Source: Agromyces agglutinans | GTDB lineage: Bacteria > Actinomycetota > Actinomycetes > Actinomycetales > Microbacteriaceae | Assembly: GCF_009647605.1 (NCBI RefSeq) | Contig: NZ_WJIF01000003.1 | Span: 1-64,000, forward strand | DNA length: 64,000 nucleotides | Direction of reading: 5' to 3' | Shown: piece after piece, positions 37,024 through 45,250 of the stretch | Layout of the letters: each line of letters opens with the position of its first letter | Position numbering within the stretch: the first letter of the stretch is position 1 | The notes under the pieces: generated by a model | What the model saw: only the letters and a program-made list of their open reading frames with translations | The model's database searches: none | What the model was told of the DNA's origin: nothing | Translations under genes and position numbers: made by a program

Positions 37024-38159
37024 CGGGGTTCCTTCCTGGCTTCGCGCCAGTCGGCGCCGTGGTGTTCGTCGAGCGCGGGCGGCGGGGTTCGGTGCTCGGC
37101 CGGGGTCGCGGAGAGTCCGATGGGGTCGGCGATCGAGCGGCGCCCGCCGAGGTCGACGACGGGGTCCAGGCCGAGCGACTCGGCGAACGCGATCGCCTCG
37201 GCCACGTCGTTCACGAGCCCGGCGGGCACGCCGGCGTCGGCGAACGCCTCGACCCAGTCGGCGGCCGCGCCGACAGCGAGCGCCGCCTCGAGCGCCTCCG
37301 TCAGGGCGTCGCGATTCGCGACGCGCGCCTCGTTGCCGGCGAACCGCGGGTCGTCGCCGAGGTCGGGCCGGCCGATCAACCGCGCGAGGGAGCGGAACTG
37401 CCGGTCATTGCCGACGGCGAGCACGAGATCGCGATCGGCGGCGCGGAACACCGCGTACGGCGCGATCGACGGATGCCGGTTGCCGAGCCGTCGCGGCGAG
37501 GCACCGGTCGCGAGCGTCGAGCCCGCCTGGTTCGTGAGGGCCGCGAGCAGCCCGTGCAGGAGGTTCACCTCGACGTGCTGGCCGCGACCGCTCCGGTCGC
37601 GCTCGCGCAGCGCGAGCAGGATGCCGGCGACCGCGTTCTGCCCGGTGATCACGTCGACGAGGGCGACCCCCGCCTTCACCGGCCCGCCCGACGGGTCGCC
37701 CGTGATCGACATGAGCCCGCCGACGGCCTGCACGAGCAGGTCGTAGCCGGCGAGCCCGGCGCCCCCGGCGGTGCCGAATCCGGTGATCGAGCAGTACACG
37801 ACCCGGGGGTTGACCGCGGCGACGTCGTCGTAGGCGAGGCCGAACCGCTCCATCACGCCCGGTCGGAAGTTCTCGACGACGACGTCGGCCGTCCGGACGA
37901 GGCGGCGCGCCTCGGCGAGGCCCGACTCGGTCGCGAGGTCGAGCGCGACCGAGCGCTTGTTGCGGTTCACGCTCGCGAAGTACGTCGCGTCGCCCGCGGC
38001 GTCGACGGGCGGCCGCCAGGCCCGGGTGTCGTCGCCTCCGGGCGGCTCGACCTTGATGACGTCGGCGCCGAAGTCGGCGAGGGTCATGGTCGCGTAGGGG
38101 CCGGCGAGCACGCGCGAGAAGTCGGCCACGCGCACGCCGTCGAGCACGCTGCGCCCCAT
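37020..38159 (-). CDS. CaiB/BaiF family CoA transferase
   Basis: 379 residues from ATG 38159 (GAGGAGGG upstream). Family III CoA transferase: LDGVRVADFSRVLAGPYATMTLADFGADVIKVEPPGGDDTR at the N-terminus, with the catalytic Asp expected in the NRNKRSVALDLATESG region, then GYDLLVQAVGGLMSITG. It moves CoA between carboxylic acids, here probably to the substrate of the coupled dehydrogenase. Divergent from the succinate-semialdehyde dehydrogenase gene. Confidence 0.92.
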   Translation of the reverse strand: MGRSVLDGVRVADFSRVLAGPYATMTLADFGADVIKVEPPGGDDTRAWRPPVDAAGDATYFASVNRNKRSVALDLATESGLAEARRLVRTADVVVENFRPGVMERFGLAYDDVAAVNPRVVYCSITGFGTAGGAGLAGYDLLVQAVGGLMSITGDPSGGPVKAGVALVDVITGQNAVAGILLALRERDRSGRGQHVEVNLLHGLLAALTNQAGSTLATGASPRRLGNRHPSIAPYAVFRAADRDLVLAVGNDRQFRSLARLIGRPDLGDDPRFAGNEARVANRDALTEALEAALAVGAAADWVEAFADAGVPAGLVNDVAEAIAFAESLGLDPVVDLGGRRSIADPIGLSATPAEHRTPPPALDEHHGADWREARKEPR

Positions 38160-38358
38160 GCACCCTCCTCGGCTCGATCGCGGCCCACGATACCGACGGC
38201 TCCAGCCGACGCCGGTGTACATCCCGTCGAATCCGGCGCGTCCTCGCGACATCCCGTCCGTTCTCGCGCGCGCCGTCGCGACGTAGGCTGGGGGCCAGGT
38301 GTGCACCGTCGTCACCGCCGGTCGACGAGTTCCCGTGCACCGTCCGAGAAGGAGCGCA

Positions 38359-39723
38359 ATGAGCTACGCCGTGGTCAATCCGGCTACCGGAGAGACGATC
38401 AAGACCTTCCCCACGATCACCGAAGCCGAACTCGGTGCGGCGATCGCGGCGGCCGACGAGGCGCACCGCACGTGGTCCAAGTCGACGACGGTCGCCGAGC
38501 GCGCCGCCCTCGTCCGCCGCGTCGGCGAACTCCACGTCGAGCGTCGCCAGGAGCTCGCCGAGATCATCGTGCGCGAGATGGGCAAGCCCATCGAGCAGGC
38601 GCTCGGCGAGGCCGACTTCGCCGGGGCGATCTACGAGTACTACGCCGATCACGCCGAGGACTTCCTGAAGGACGAGCCGATCACGCTGCTCGACGGCGAG
38701 GGTTCGGCGGTCATCCGCCGCTCGGCGCTGGGCGTGCTCCTCGGCATCATGCCGTGGAACTTCCCGTACTACCAGGTCGCCCGCTTCGCCGGCCCGAACC
38801 TGATCATCGGCAACACGATCATCCTCAAGCACGCCGAGCAGTGCCCCGAGTCGGCCGCGGCGATCGAGCGGATCTTCCTCGACGCGGGCTTCCCCGAGGG
38901 CGCCTACGTCAACGTGTACGCGTCGCACGAGCAGATCGAGACCGTGATCGCCGACCCGCGCGTGCAGGGCGTCTCGCTCACGGGATCGGAGCGTGCGGGC
39001 TCAGCGGTCGCCGCGATCGCGGGCAAGCACCTGAAGAAGGTCGTGCTCGAGCTCGGCGGCTCCGACCCCTTCATCCTGCTGTCGACCGACGACCTCGACG
39101 CCACCGTGCAGAACGCCGTCGATGCACGCCTCGACAACAACGGCCAGTCCTGCAACGCGGCCAAGCGGTTCATCGTCGCCGACGAGCTCTACGACCCGTT
39201 CCTCGAGAAGTTCACGGCGAAGCTCGCCGAGGTCGAGACGGGCGACCCGACCGCCGCCGAGACCGCGCTCGGGCCGCTGTCGTCGCTGAAGGCCGCCGAG
39301 GGTCTCGACGAGCAGGTCAAGCGCGCCGTCGAGCACGGGGCGAAGCTCGTGCACGGCGGCGGTCGCGACGGCGCCTTCTTCCAGACGACCGTGCTGACGG
39401 AGGTCACGTCCGACAATCCCGCCTCGAAGGAGGAGTTCTTCGGGCCGGTCGCGCAGGTGTACCGCGCGAAGGACGAAGCCGACGCGGTGCGCATCGCGAA
39501 CGACATCCCCTTCGGCCTCGGCTCGTACGTCTACACGACCGATCGCGAGCAGGCGCTGCGCGTCGCCGACGGCATCGAGGCCGGCATGGTCTTCGTCAAC
39601 GTCGTGCTCGCCGACGGCGCCGAGCTGCCCTTCGGCGGCGTCAAGCGCTCGGGCTCGGGCCGCGAGCTCGGCCGCTTCGGCGCCGACGAGTTCGTCAACA
39701 AGAAGCTGATCCGCATCGGCTGA
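38359..39723 (+). CDS. gabD: NAD(P)-dependent succinate-semialdehyde dehydrogenase
   Basis: 454 residues from ATG 38359 (AAGGAG 4-5 bases upstream). Oxidises succinate semialdehyde to succinate. MPWNFPYYQVARF, catalytic Glu231 (VVLELGGSDPF) and Cys265 (NNGQSCNAAKRF) are in place; the Gln-Ser-Cys-Asn-Ala context and 454-residue length fit the GabD1 group rather than betaine-aldehyde dehydrogenases. It may belong with a 4-aminobutyrate or polyamine route, but no dedicated transaminase is adjacent. Followed by a strong hairpin. Confidence 0.88.
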   Translation: MSYAVVNPATGETIKTFPTITEAELGAAIAAADEAHRTWSKSTTVAERAALVRRVGELHVERRQELAEIIVREMGKPIEQALGEADFAGAIYEYYADHAEDFLKDEPITLLDGEGSAVIRRSALGVLLGIMPWNFPYYQVARFAGPNLIIGNTIILKHAEQCPESAAAIERIFLDAGFPEGAYVNVYASHEQIETVIADPRVQGVSLTGSERAGSAVAAIAGKHLKKVVLELGGSDPFILLSTDDLDATVQNAVDARLDNNGQSCNAAKRFIVADELYDPFLEKFTAKLAEVETGDPTAAETALGPLSSLKAAEGLDEQVKRAVEHGAKLVHGGGRDGAFFQTTVLTEVTSDNPASKEEFFGPVAQVYRAKDEADAVRIANDIPFGLGSYVYTTDREQALRVADGIEAGMVFVNVVLADGAELPFGGVKRSGSGRELGRFGADEFVNKKLIRIG

Positions 39724-39743
39724 CGCACGCAGAACCCGCGACC

Positions 39744-39774
39744 GAGCGGATGCCCCGGCGGGGGGCATCCGCTC
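39744..39774 (+). terminator. hairpin terminator after gabD
   Basis: A perfect 13-bp stem (39744-39756 with 39762-39774) closes a 5-base loop, 20 bases past the gabD stop and before the convergent small gene. Arms contain GGATGCC/GGCATCC. Probably works in both directions. Confidence 0.8.
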
Positions 39775-39799
39775 GTTGCATCTCACCCGCCCGACCGCG

Positions 39800-40030
39800 T
39801 CAGGGCGACCACTCGAGGCCGTGCCCGGCCGCTGCTCTCGGATCCGACCGGACCTCGTCGCGGGTCTGCCGCCGGTGATCGGCGACGAGCAGCCACGCGA
39901 TCACCGCCCCGAGCGCCGTGCAGTACGCCGCGAGGCCCCAGGCGCCAAGAGACGACAACCAGAGGTCGACGGCGAGGACCGCGACCGTCACCCCGATGAC
40001 GGCGCCGACCACCTTCGCTCGTTCGCTCAT
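39800..40030 (-). CDS. small membrane protein
   Basis: 76 residues, two hydrophobic segments (VVGAVIGVTVAVLAVDLWL and YCTALGAVIAWLLVADH) with an Arg-rich cytoplasmic end. ATG 40030; no strong ribosome site. The starts of this gene and acyP are divergent, 62 bases apart. Function unknown; the reading frame shows normal codon bias and membrane topology, which supports it being real. Confidence 0.6.
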   Translation of the reverse strand: MSERAKVVGAVIGVTVAVLAVDLWLSSLGAWGLAAYCTALGAVIAWLLVADHRRQTRDEVRSDPRAAAGHGLEWSP

Positions 40031-40092
40031 GTCACGGATGCTACGCCGACCCGCCCATGGCGGGCATCCCACCCGCGGGATATCCTCGCGGC

Positions 40093-40377
40093 ATGCGGCG
40101 GGTTCGGGTGGTGGTGCACGGTGAGGTGCAGGGCGTCGGCTACCGCTATGCCACGCGGCGCCAAGCGCGGCGGCGCGACCTGTCGGGCTGGGTGCGCAAC
40201 CTTCCCGACGGCTCGGTCGAGGCCGAGATCGAGGGCGACGACGAGATGGTCGAGTCGATGCTCGGATGGCTCGCGGCGGGGCCGCCCGAGGCCGAGGTCG
40301 TGACCGTGACGGCGCACGAGCTCGAGGCGACCCGCGAACCCGGCTCCGAGGCATCCGACTTCCGCATCACGCACTGA
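40093..40377 (+). CDS. acyP: acylphosphatase
   Basis: 94 residues. Hydrolyses acyl phosphates such as acetyl phosphate. Catalytic Arg in HGEVQGVGYR (about residue 19) and Asn in LSGWVRNLPDGSVEAEIEG (about residue 37) are present, and the length is typical. It starts at ATG 40093; the ribosome site is weak. Single gene between the small membrane gene and the rplA terminator. Confidence 0.92.
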   Translation: MRRVRVVVHGEVQGVGYRYATRRQARRRDLSGWVRNLPDGSVEAEIEGDDEMVESMLGWLAAGPPEAEVVTVTAHELEATREPGSEASDFRITH

Positions 40378-40487
40378 CCCCCCGCCCGCGCGCCGCCGCG
40401 CCGTCGCCACGCCGCCACGCCGCCGTGCGACTTCCTCGCCCCGGTGCGACGAGGATCCCGCACGGATGCGAGCAACTCGCACCAGCG

Positions 40488-40540
40488 GCATCCGCACCGG
40501 AGGCATCCGCACAGAGGCATCCGCACCGGAGGCATCCGGG
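40488..40540. repeat. four short direct repeats of the iterated word
   Basis: Units beginning GCATCCGCAC at 40488, 40503 and 40517, and a partial one at 40532 (15-, 14- and 15-base steps), each preceded by G so that GGCATCC recurs. They lie in the 215-base non-coding gap between acyP and rplA, just outside the rplA terminator. The rest of the gap shows nothing recognisable. Confidence 0.85.
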
Positions 40541-40548
40541 TTGACGAC

Positions 40549-40576
40549 GAAGGGCCCGCCAACCGGCGGGCCCTTC
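40549..40576 (-). terminator. rplK-rplA operon terminator
   Basis: A perfect 12-bp stem (40549-40560 with 40565-40576) closes a 4-base loop, 17 bases past the rplA stop. No T-tract. Confidence 0.8.
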
Positions 40577-40592
40577 GTGACGAGTGCGGGAC

Positions 40593-41282
40593 TCAGAGTG
40601 CGTTGACGTCCAGCGGGATGCCGGGGCCGAACGTGGTCGACACGGCGCCCTTCTGCACGTAGCGGCCCTTCGAGCTCGACGGCTTGAGGCGCAGGACCTC
40701 GTCGAGCGCGGCGCGCAGGTTCTCGTTGAGCTGGTCGAGGGAGAACGAGGCCTTGCCGACGACGAAGTGCACGTTGGCGTGCTTGTCGACGCGGAACTCG
40801 ATCTTGCCGCCCTTGATCTCCTCGACGGCCTTGGCCGGGTTCGGGGTCACGGTGCCGGTCTTCGGGTTCGGCATGAGGCCGCGCGGGCCCAGCACCTTGC
40901 CGAGACGGCCGACCTGGCCCATGAGCTCGGGGGTGGCGACCGCCGCGTCGAACGCGGTGTAGCCGCCGGCGACCTTCTCGATGAGCTCGGCGCCGCCGAC
41001 CTCGTCAGCGCCCGCCGCGATCGCAGCCTCGGCCGCAGGGCCGGTCGCGAACACGATGACGCGGGCGGTCTTGCCCGTGCCGTGCGGGAGGATGACGGTG
41101 CCGCGCACCATCTGGTCGGCCTTGCGGGGGTCGACGCCGAGCTTCAGCGCGACCTCGACGGTCGAGTCGAACTTCGCCGAGCCGGTCTCCTTGGCGATGG
41201 CGACCGCCTCGGTGGGTGCGTAGTACTTGCCGGCCTCGATCTTCTCGGCCGCGGCCCGGTAGGCCTTGGACTTCTGTGCCAT
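40593..41282 (-). CDS. rplA: 50S ribosomal protein L1
   Basis: 229 residues. Binds 23S rRNA at the mobile L1 stalk next to the E site and in many bacteria represses its own operon. Recognisable: [53 protein letters not shown] and [27 protein letters not shown] 41282 has AGGAGA upstream. It lies 125 bases after rplK; the spacer holds a copy of the dispersed repeat. Confidence 0.98.
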   Translation of the reverse strand: MAQKSKAYRAAAEKIEAGKYYAPTEAVAIAKETGSAKFDSTVEVALKLGVDPRKADQMVRGTVILPHGTGKTARVIVFATGPAAEAAIAAGADEVGGAELIEKVAGGYTAFDAAVATPELMGQVGRLGKVLGPRGLMPNPKTGTVTPNPAKAVEEIKGGKIEFRVDKHANVHFVVGKASFSLDQLNENLRAALDEVLRLKPSSSKGRYVQKGAVSTTFGPGIPLDVNAL

Positions 41283-41358
41283 GTTGGTTCTCCTAGCGAG
41301 AGTGTGGTCATCGCGCCTGGCGGGCGCTGCCACGAATGAGAGTTCTGTGCTTTCCGGC

Positions 41359-41391
41359 GGTCGAGTCGGCGCGCAGCGCGGTATCGAGACC
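41359..41391. repeat. dispersed Microbacteriaceae-type repeat, copy 2, between rplK and rplA
   Basis: GGTCGAGTCGGC at one end and GTATCGAGACC at the other, matching the ends of 35749-35775 with a longer middle. It sits in the only spacer of the L11-L1 operon, so it is transcribed with the message. Confidence 0.75.
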
Positions 41392-41407
41392 TCCGGACGG
41401 ACCGGCC

Positions 41408-41836
41408 TTATTCGACCGTGATGCCCATCGAGCGAGCGGTGCCCGCGATGATCTTCGACGCGGCGTCGAGGTCGTTCGCGTTGAGGTCGGCCATCTTCTG
41501 CTCGGCGATCGCGCGGACCTGGTCGGGCGAGATCTTGCCGACCTTGGTGGTGTGCGGGACGCCCGAGCCCTTGGCGACGCCGGCGGCCTTCTTGATGAGC
41601 TCGGCAGCGGGCGGGGTCTTGAGGACGAAGGTGAACGAACGGTCTTCGTAGACGGTGATCTCGACGGGGATCACGTTGCCGCGCTGCGACTCGGTCGCCG
41701 CGTTGTAGGCCTTGCAGAACTCCATGATGTTCACGCCGTGCTGACCCAGCGCCGGACCGATGGGCGGTGCGGGGTTGGCGGCGCCGGCGTTGATCTGAAG
41801 TTTGATCAGACCAGTGACCTTCTTCTTCGGTGCCAT
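41408..41836 (-). CDS. rplK: 50S ribosomal protein L11
   Basis: 142 residues, the normal length. Binds the GTPase-associated centre of 23S rRNA and is needed for factor binding and the stringent response. N-terminal [39 protein letters not shown] is the conserved proline-rich switch. ATG 41836 has an AGAGAGA purine run upstream. First gene of the L11-L1 operon; separated from nusG by a hairpin. Confidence 0.98.
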   Translation of the reverse strand: MAPKKKVTGLIKLQINAGAANPAPPIGPALGQHGVNIMEFCKAYNAATESQRGNVIPVEITVYEDRSFTFVLKTPPAAELIKKAAGVAKGSGVPHTTKVGKISPDQVRAIAEQKMADLNANDLDAASKIIAGTARSMGITVE

Positions 41837-41950
41837 GATTTCTCTCTTTCTGTTCGAACGCCCGGGAACCGGGCACTCTCCCGCACGCCCGGCGGTTCCG
41901 GGATGCGGTGGTCTTGGGGAGGTCGCACGCGCGCGGCGGGCAACCGGTCA

Positions 41951-41956
41951 ATGATA
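41951..41956 (-). promoter_or_regulatory. candidate -10 element for rplK-rplA
   Basis: Minus-strand TATCAT at 41956-41951, about 115 bases upstream of the rplK start and just past the nusG terminator. A short palindrome GGAGGA-A-TCCTCC (41959-41971) lies immediately upstream; no clear -35 is visible. Confidence 0.35.
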
Positions 41957-41987
41957 GCGGAGGAATCCTCCGAGCGTGCTGGGCGAT

Positions 41988-42019
41988 CGGATGCCTCGGA
42001 CCGTGGCCCGGGGCATCCG
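41988..42019 (-). terminator. secE-nusG terminator
   Basis: CGGATGCC (41988-41995) pairs with GGCATCCG (42012-42019), 8 bases past the nusG stop. The arms are the iterated word. Confidence 0.65.
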
Positions 42020-42026
42020 TCGCTCG

Positions 42027-42956
42027 CTACAGCTTGGTGACCTGGTCGAAGCTGAGCTCGACCGGCGTCTCGCGCTCGAAGAGCGAGACGAGCACGGTGA
42101 GCTTGCCGCTCTCGGGCTTGATCTCGTTGATCGTGCCGGGCAGGCCCGCGAACGAGCCGTCCTTGATCGTGATGGTCTCGCCGATCTCGAAGTCGATCTC
42201 GGCGGGGATGACGCGGGCGGCGCCGGGAGCGGCGGTCGCCTTCGCGCCCTTCGCGACCGGGGCCTCCTTGGGCTCGACGAGGCTCTTCAGCATGCCGAAG
42301 GCCTCCTCGAAGCGCAGCGGCGTCGGGTTGTGGGCGTTGCCGACGAAGCCGGTGACGCCGGGCGTGTGGCGGATGACCGACCAGCTGTCTTCATTGAGCT
42401 CCATGCGCACGAGCACGTAGCCCGGGATGCGCACGCGCGTGACCATCTTGCGCTGGCCGTTCTTGATCTCGACGACGTCTTCCATCGGCACTTCGACCTG
42501 GTAGATGTAGTCGGCCATCGCCATCGACTCGCGGCGCTGCTCGATGTTCGCCTTCACGCGGCGCTCGAAGCCCGCGTAGGAGTGGATGACGTACCACTTG
42601 CCCGGGAGGAAGCGCAGCTCGGCGCGGAACTCCTCGTACGGGTCGTGCTCGTGCTCCGCGTCCTCCTCCTCGACGGCCTCTGCGGCAGCCTCGGCCTCGT
42701 CGGCGGAGTCGATCTCGAGGGCGTCGTCGACGACCGCGTCGGCCTCGGGGTCGGCGGCCTCGGCGATCGCGTCGAGCACGGCGTCGAGGTCGACGTCGTT
42801 GCCCTCGTCGTCGACGACGTGCACGGCGCGGTGCTCGGCAGCCTCGACGGATGCCTCGTCGTGCTCGAGCGACGAGCCCTCCTGGGCCTCGTCGTCTTCC
42901 GACGACTGCTCGGCCGCGGTCGCCCAGTCGACGTCGTCGCGCTCGTACTTCGTCAC
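42027..42956 (-). CDS. nusG: transcription termination/antitermination factor NusG
   Basis: 309 residues. The C-terminal part is standard: NGN domain ([21 protein letters not shown], about 131-250) and KOW domain ([21 protein letters not shown] at the end). The first about 125 residues are a strongly acidic, Ala/Glu/Asp-rich, presumably disordered extension, as seen in many actinobacterial NusG proteins. It couples RNA polymerase to ribosomes and Rho. 70 bases downstream of secE on the same strand. Confidence 0.97.
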   Translation of the reverse strand: MTKYERDDVDWATAAEQSSEDDEAQEGSSLEHDEASVEAAEHRAVHVVDDEGNDVDLDAVLDAIAEAADPEADAVVDDALEIDSADEAEAAAEAVEEEDAEHEHDPYEEFRAELRFLPGKWYVIHSYAGFERRVKANIEQRRESMAMADYIYQVEVPMEDVVEIKNGQRKMVTRVRIPGYVLVRMELNEDSWSVIRHTPGVTGFVGNAHNPTPLRFEEAFGMLKSLVEPKEAPVAKGAKATAAPGAARVIPAEIDFEIGETITIKDGSFAGLPGTINEIKPESGKLTVLVSLFERETPVELSFDQVTKL

Positions 42957-43026
42957 TTCGTTGATCCTTCTCTCTCGCCGGATCGGAACCCCGATCCGGG
43001 CTTCCGCTTCGGCGCCGAGGGCCCGA

Positions 43027-43302
43027 TCAGACGCCCGGCTGTCCGAAGACGTACAGCACCAGCAGGCCGGCCAGTTGGTCGAGCCCCCACACGATCGCCA
43101 TCATGATGACGACGAACACGAGCACCACGACCGTGAAGCTGAACAGCTCCTTGCGGGTCGGGGTGACGACCTTCTTCAGTTCGGCGAAGACCTGTCGCAT
43201 GAACAGGGCGATCCGGGAGAACGGGTTGCGCTTCGCCGCGCGCTCGCGCTTGGCGTTGGCGACGACGTCCTCGCTGGGTTCGTCGATGACTTTCCGGGCC
43301 AC
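43027..43302 (-). CDS. secE: preprotein translocase subunit SecE
   Basis: 91 residues from GTG 43302, preferred because AAGGGA lies about 7 bases upstream; an ATG at 43332 lies between secE and tRNA-Trp without such a site. One C-terminal membrane helix ([32 protein letters not shown]) preceded by the conserved amphipathic [17 protein letters not shown]. Stabilises SecY in the translocon. Between tRNA-Trp and nusG. Confidence 0.96.
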   Translation of the reverse strand: MARKVIDEPSEDVVANAKRERAAKRNPFSRIALFMRQVFAELKKVVTPTRKELFSFTVVVLVFVVIMMAIVWGLDQLAGLLVLYVFGQPGV

Positions 43303-43342
43303 TCGTATTCCCTTTCGTGGGCCGGCATTCACTGCCGGCTCG

Positions 43343-43415
43343 CAGGGCGGACAGGACTCGAACCTGCAACCTGCGGTTTTGGAGACCGCTGCTCTACCAA
43401 TTGAGCCACCGCCCT
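43343..43415 (-). tRNA. trpT: tRNA-Trp (CCA anticodon)
   Basis: The 73-base cloverleaf closes fully on the minus strand: 7-bp acceptor AGGGCGG/CCGCCCT, 4-bp D stem, anticodon loop CTCCAAA (CCA), 5-bp T stem with TTCGAGT loop, and discriminator G. CCA is not encoded. Upstream of secE, a typical actinobacterial position. Confidence 0.98.
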
Positions 43416-43620
43416 TCAGGAGCGTGTGCTCCTGACGGTCGCTGCCCGGCCTCGCGCTTCCTGCCGGTTGAAGGCATGGAGGAGCTTGGTCGGCGTCGCA
43501 ACCTGAGCAAGTCTAGGCGACGGATGCCGCGCCGCCAAACCACGCGCGCCCGGCGCCTCCCGGCGCCGTAGATTGGGGCCGGGGCGGGGCATCCGTCACG
43601 TCGCCCGCGAGGAGGACCGC

Positions 43621-45138
43621 ATGCGAATCGACCGCGCCGCCCGCCGCACGGCCGAGCCGAGGGGCAGCGTCGACGTCGTCGGCGAGCACTCGCAGTTCCG
43701 GCTCGACCTCGAGCGCGTGCGCTTCTCTCCGTACTTCTCGCGGCTGTCGGCCGTCACGCAGGTGATCGCGCAGCCGGGCGCGGGCCCCCTGATCCACAAC
43801 CGGCTCACGCACTCGATCAAGGTCACGGCGGTCGCGCGGGCGATCGCGGTGGCCTTTCCGGATGCCTCGCCGGCGGCCCGCGCCGTGGCCGCCGAACACG
43901 GCTGCGACGCCGTCGTCGTGCAGGCCGCGGCGAGCGCGCACGACCTCGGGCACCCGCCGTTCGGGCACCTCGGCGAACGCGTGCTCGACCGCCTGGCGCG
44001 CGAGACGCTGGGGCTCGCCGACGGGTTCGAGGGCAATGCGCAGACGTATCGCATCATCGCGACGCTCGACGTCACCGAGTCCGCCCCGCACGGCCTGAAC
44101 CTGACCGCGGCGGTGCGGTCGGGAGTCGCGAAGTACCCGTGGACCCGGTTCGTCGACCCGCGCACGCTCGGCGACGGGCGGCTGCCCCGCGGCATGCGCC
44201 GACTCTCGGGCGGCGTCGAGGTGGCGAAGTTCTCGGCGTACGACCTCGACGCGGCCGACCTCGCCGAGGCACGACAGGGGCTGCCGGCCCTGGCGCAGTC
44301 GCTCGAGTGCTCGATCATGGACCTCGCCGACGACATCGCCTACTCGATCCACGACGTCGACGACTTCTACCGTGCCGGGCTGCTGAGCCAGGGCGCGGTC
44401 GCGCGCGAGTTCCGCGGCTGGCTCGAGCGCACCGCCGAGCTGCGCGATCTCGACGACGCCGCGCTCGCGGCGCGCAGCGCGCCGCCCGGCGCGGCGCTCG
44501 AGGGGCTGCGTCGCAAGATCGCGCGCAGCGACCCGTGGATCGCCGACGCGGATGCCTTCGCCGAGGCGGTCGACGTGGTCGCCGACGATCTCGTCGACGG
44601 CCTGCTGGCCTCGCCGTTCGACGGCTCGATCGCGTCGGAGCGGGCGCTCTCGTCGTTCACGAACCGCTGGATCGACCACCTGCAGAACTCGGTCGTGCCG
44701 GCGCCGGCCGATGAGCCGCGCACGGGACTCGTGACCCTCGACCGGCTCGCGTGGCACCAGGTCGAGGTGCTGAAGTTCGTGCACCGGCACTTCATCCTCG
44801 ACCGTGCCGACATCGCCATGTACCAGCGCGGGCTCAGCCGCGTGCTGACCCGGGCCGTGAAGGGCCTCACGGCGTGGGTGACCGACGACGTCGACCGCTA
44901 CCGCGTGCCCGAGCGGCTGCGCGAGCTCGTCGAGCTCGCCACGGAGGGCTACGCCAAGGTGCGCGCGGCGCGCCCCGAGGGCGTCCCGGTGCCAGAGGCC
45001 GGCGATGTCGCGAGGCTCGGCGTCGGAAGGGGCGTCGTCGACTACATCGCCTCGCTCTCCGACGACCAGGCGCTCGCCGTCTCGGAGGCGATCGACGGCC
45101 GGCCCGACCGGCTCTGGGACATCGGCCAGAGCCTGTAG
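43621..45138 (+). CDS. dgt: deoxyguanosinetriphosphate triphosphohydrolase-like HD protein
   Basis: 505 residues from ATG 43621 (GAGGAGG upstream). Hydrolyses dNTPs to deoxynucleoside and triphosphate. HD metal site: His64 in NRLTHSIKV, His107-Asp108 in SAHDLGHPPFGHLGERVLD, and the last Asp in MDLADDIAYSIHDVDDFYRAG. TQVIAQPGAGPLIHNRLTHS is a family hallmark. Divergent from tRNA-Trp. Confidence 0.93.
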   Translation: MRIDRAARRTAEPRGSVDVVGEHSQFRLDLERVRFSPYFSRLSAVTQVIAQPGAGPLIHNRLTHSIKVTAVARAIAVAFPDASPAARAVAAEHGCDAVVVQAAASAHDLGHPPFGHLGERVLDRLARETLGLADGFEGNAQTYRIIATLDVTESAPHGLNLTAAVRSGVAKYPWTRFVDPRTLGDGRLPRGMRRLSGGVEVAKFSAYDLDAADLAEARQGLPALAQSLECSIMDLADDIAYSIHDVDDFYRAGLLSQGAVAREFRGWLERTAELRDLDDAALAARSAPPGAALEGLRRKIARSDPWIADADAFAEAVDVVADDLVDGLLASPFDGSIASERALSSFTNRWIDHLQNSVVPAPADEPRTGLVTLDRLAWHQVEVLKFVHRHFILDRADIAMYQRGLSRVLTRAVKGLTAWVTDDVDRYRVPERLRELVELATEGYAKVRAARPEGVPVPEAGDVARLGVGRGVVDYIASLSDDQALAVSEAIDGRPDRLWDIGQSL

Positions 45139-45250
45139 CGGCCCCTCCCCTCCCGTGTACCCCGAACGGGGGCATCCGTTCACCGAGCCGCCCCTTGCCG
45201 GAAGCCCGCACGTCACGGTGATTCAGCCCGCGGTCGGTTGGCTCGGGCGC

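Noticed and set aside
40488-40540. Possible CRISPR-like or iteron array
   Set aside because: Only three and a half units of 14-15 bases without spacers; no replication genes nearby. Better explained by the iterated word.
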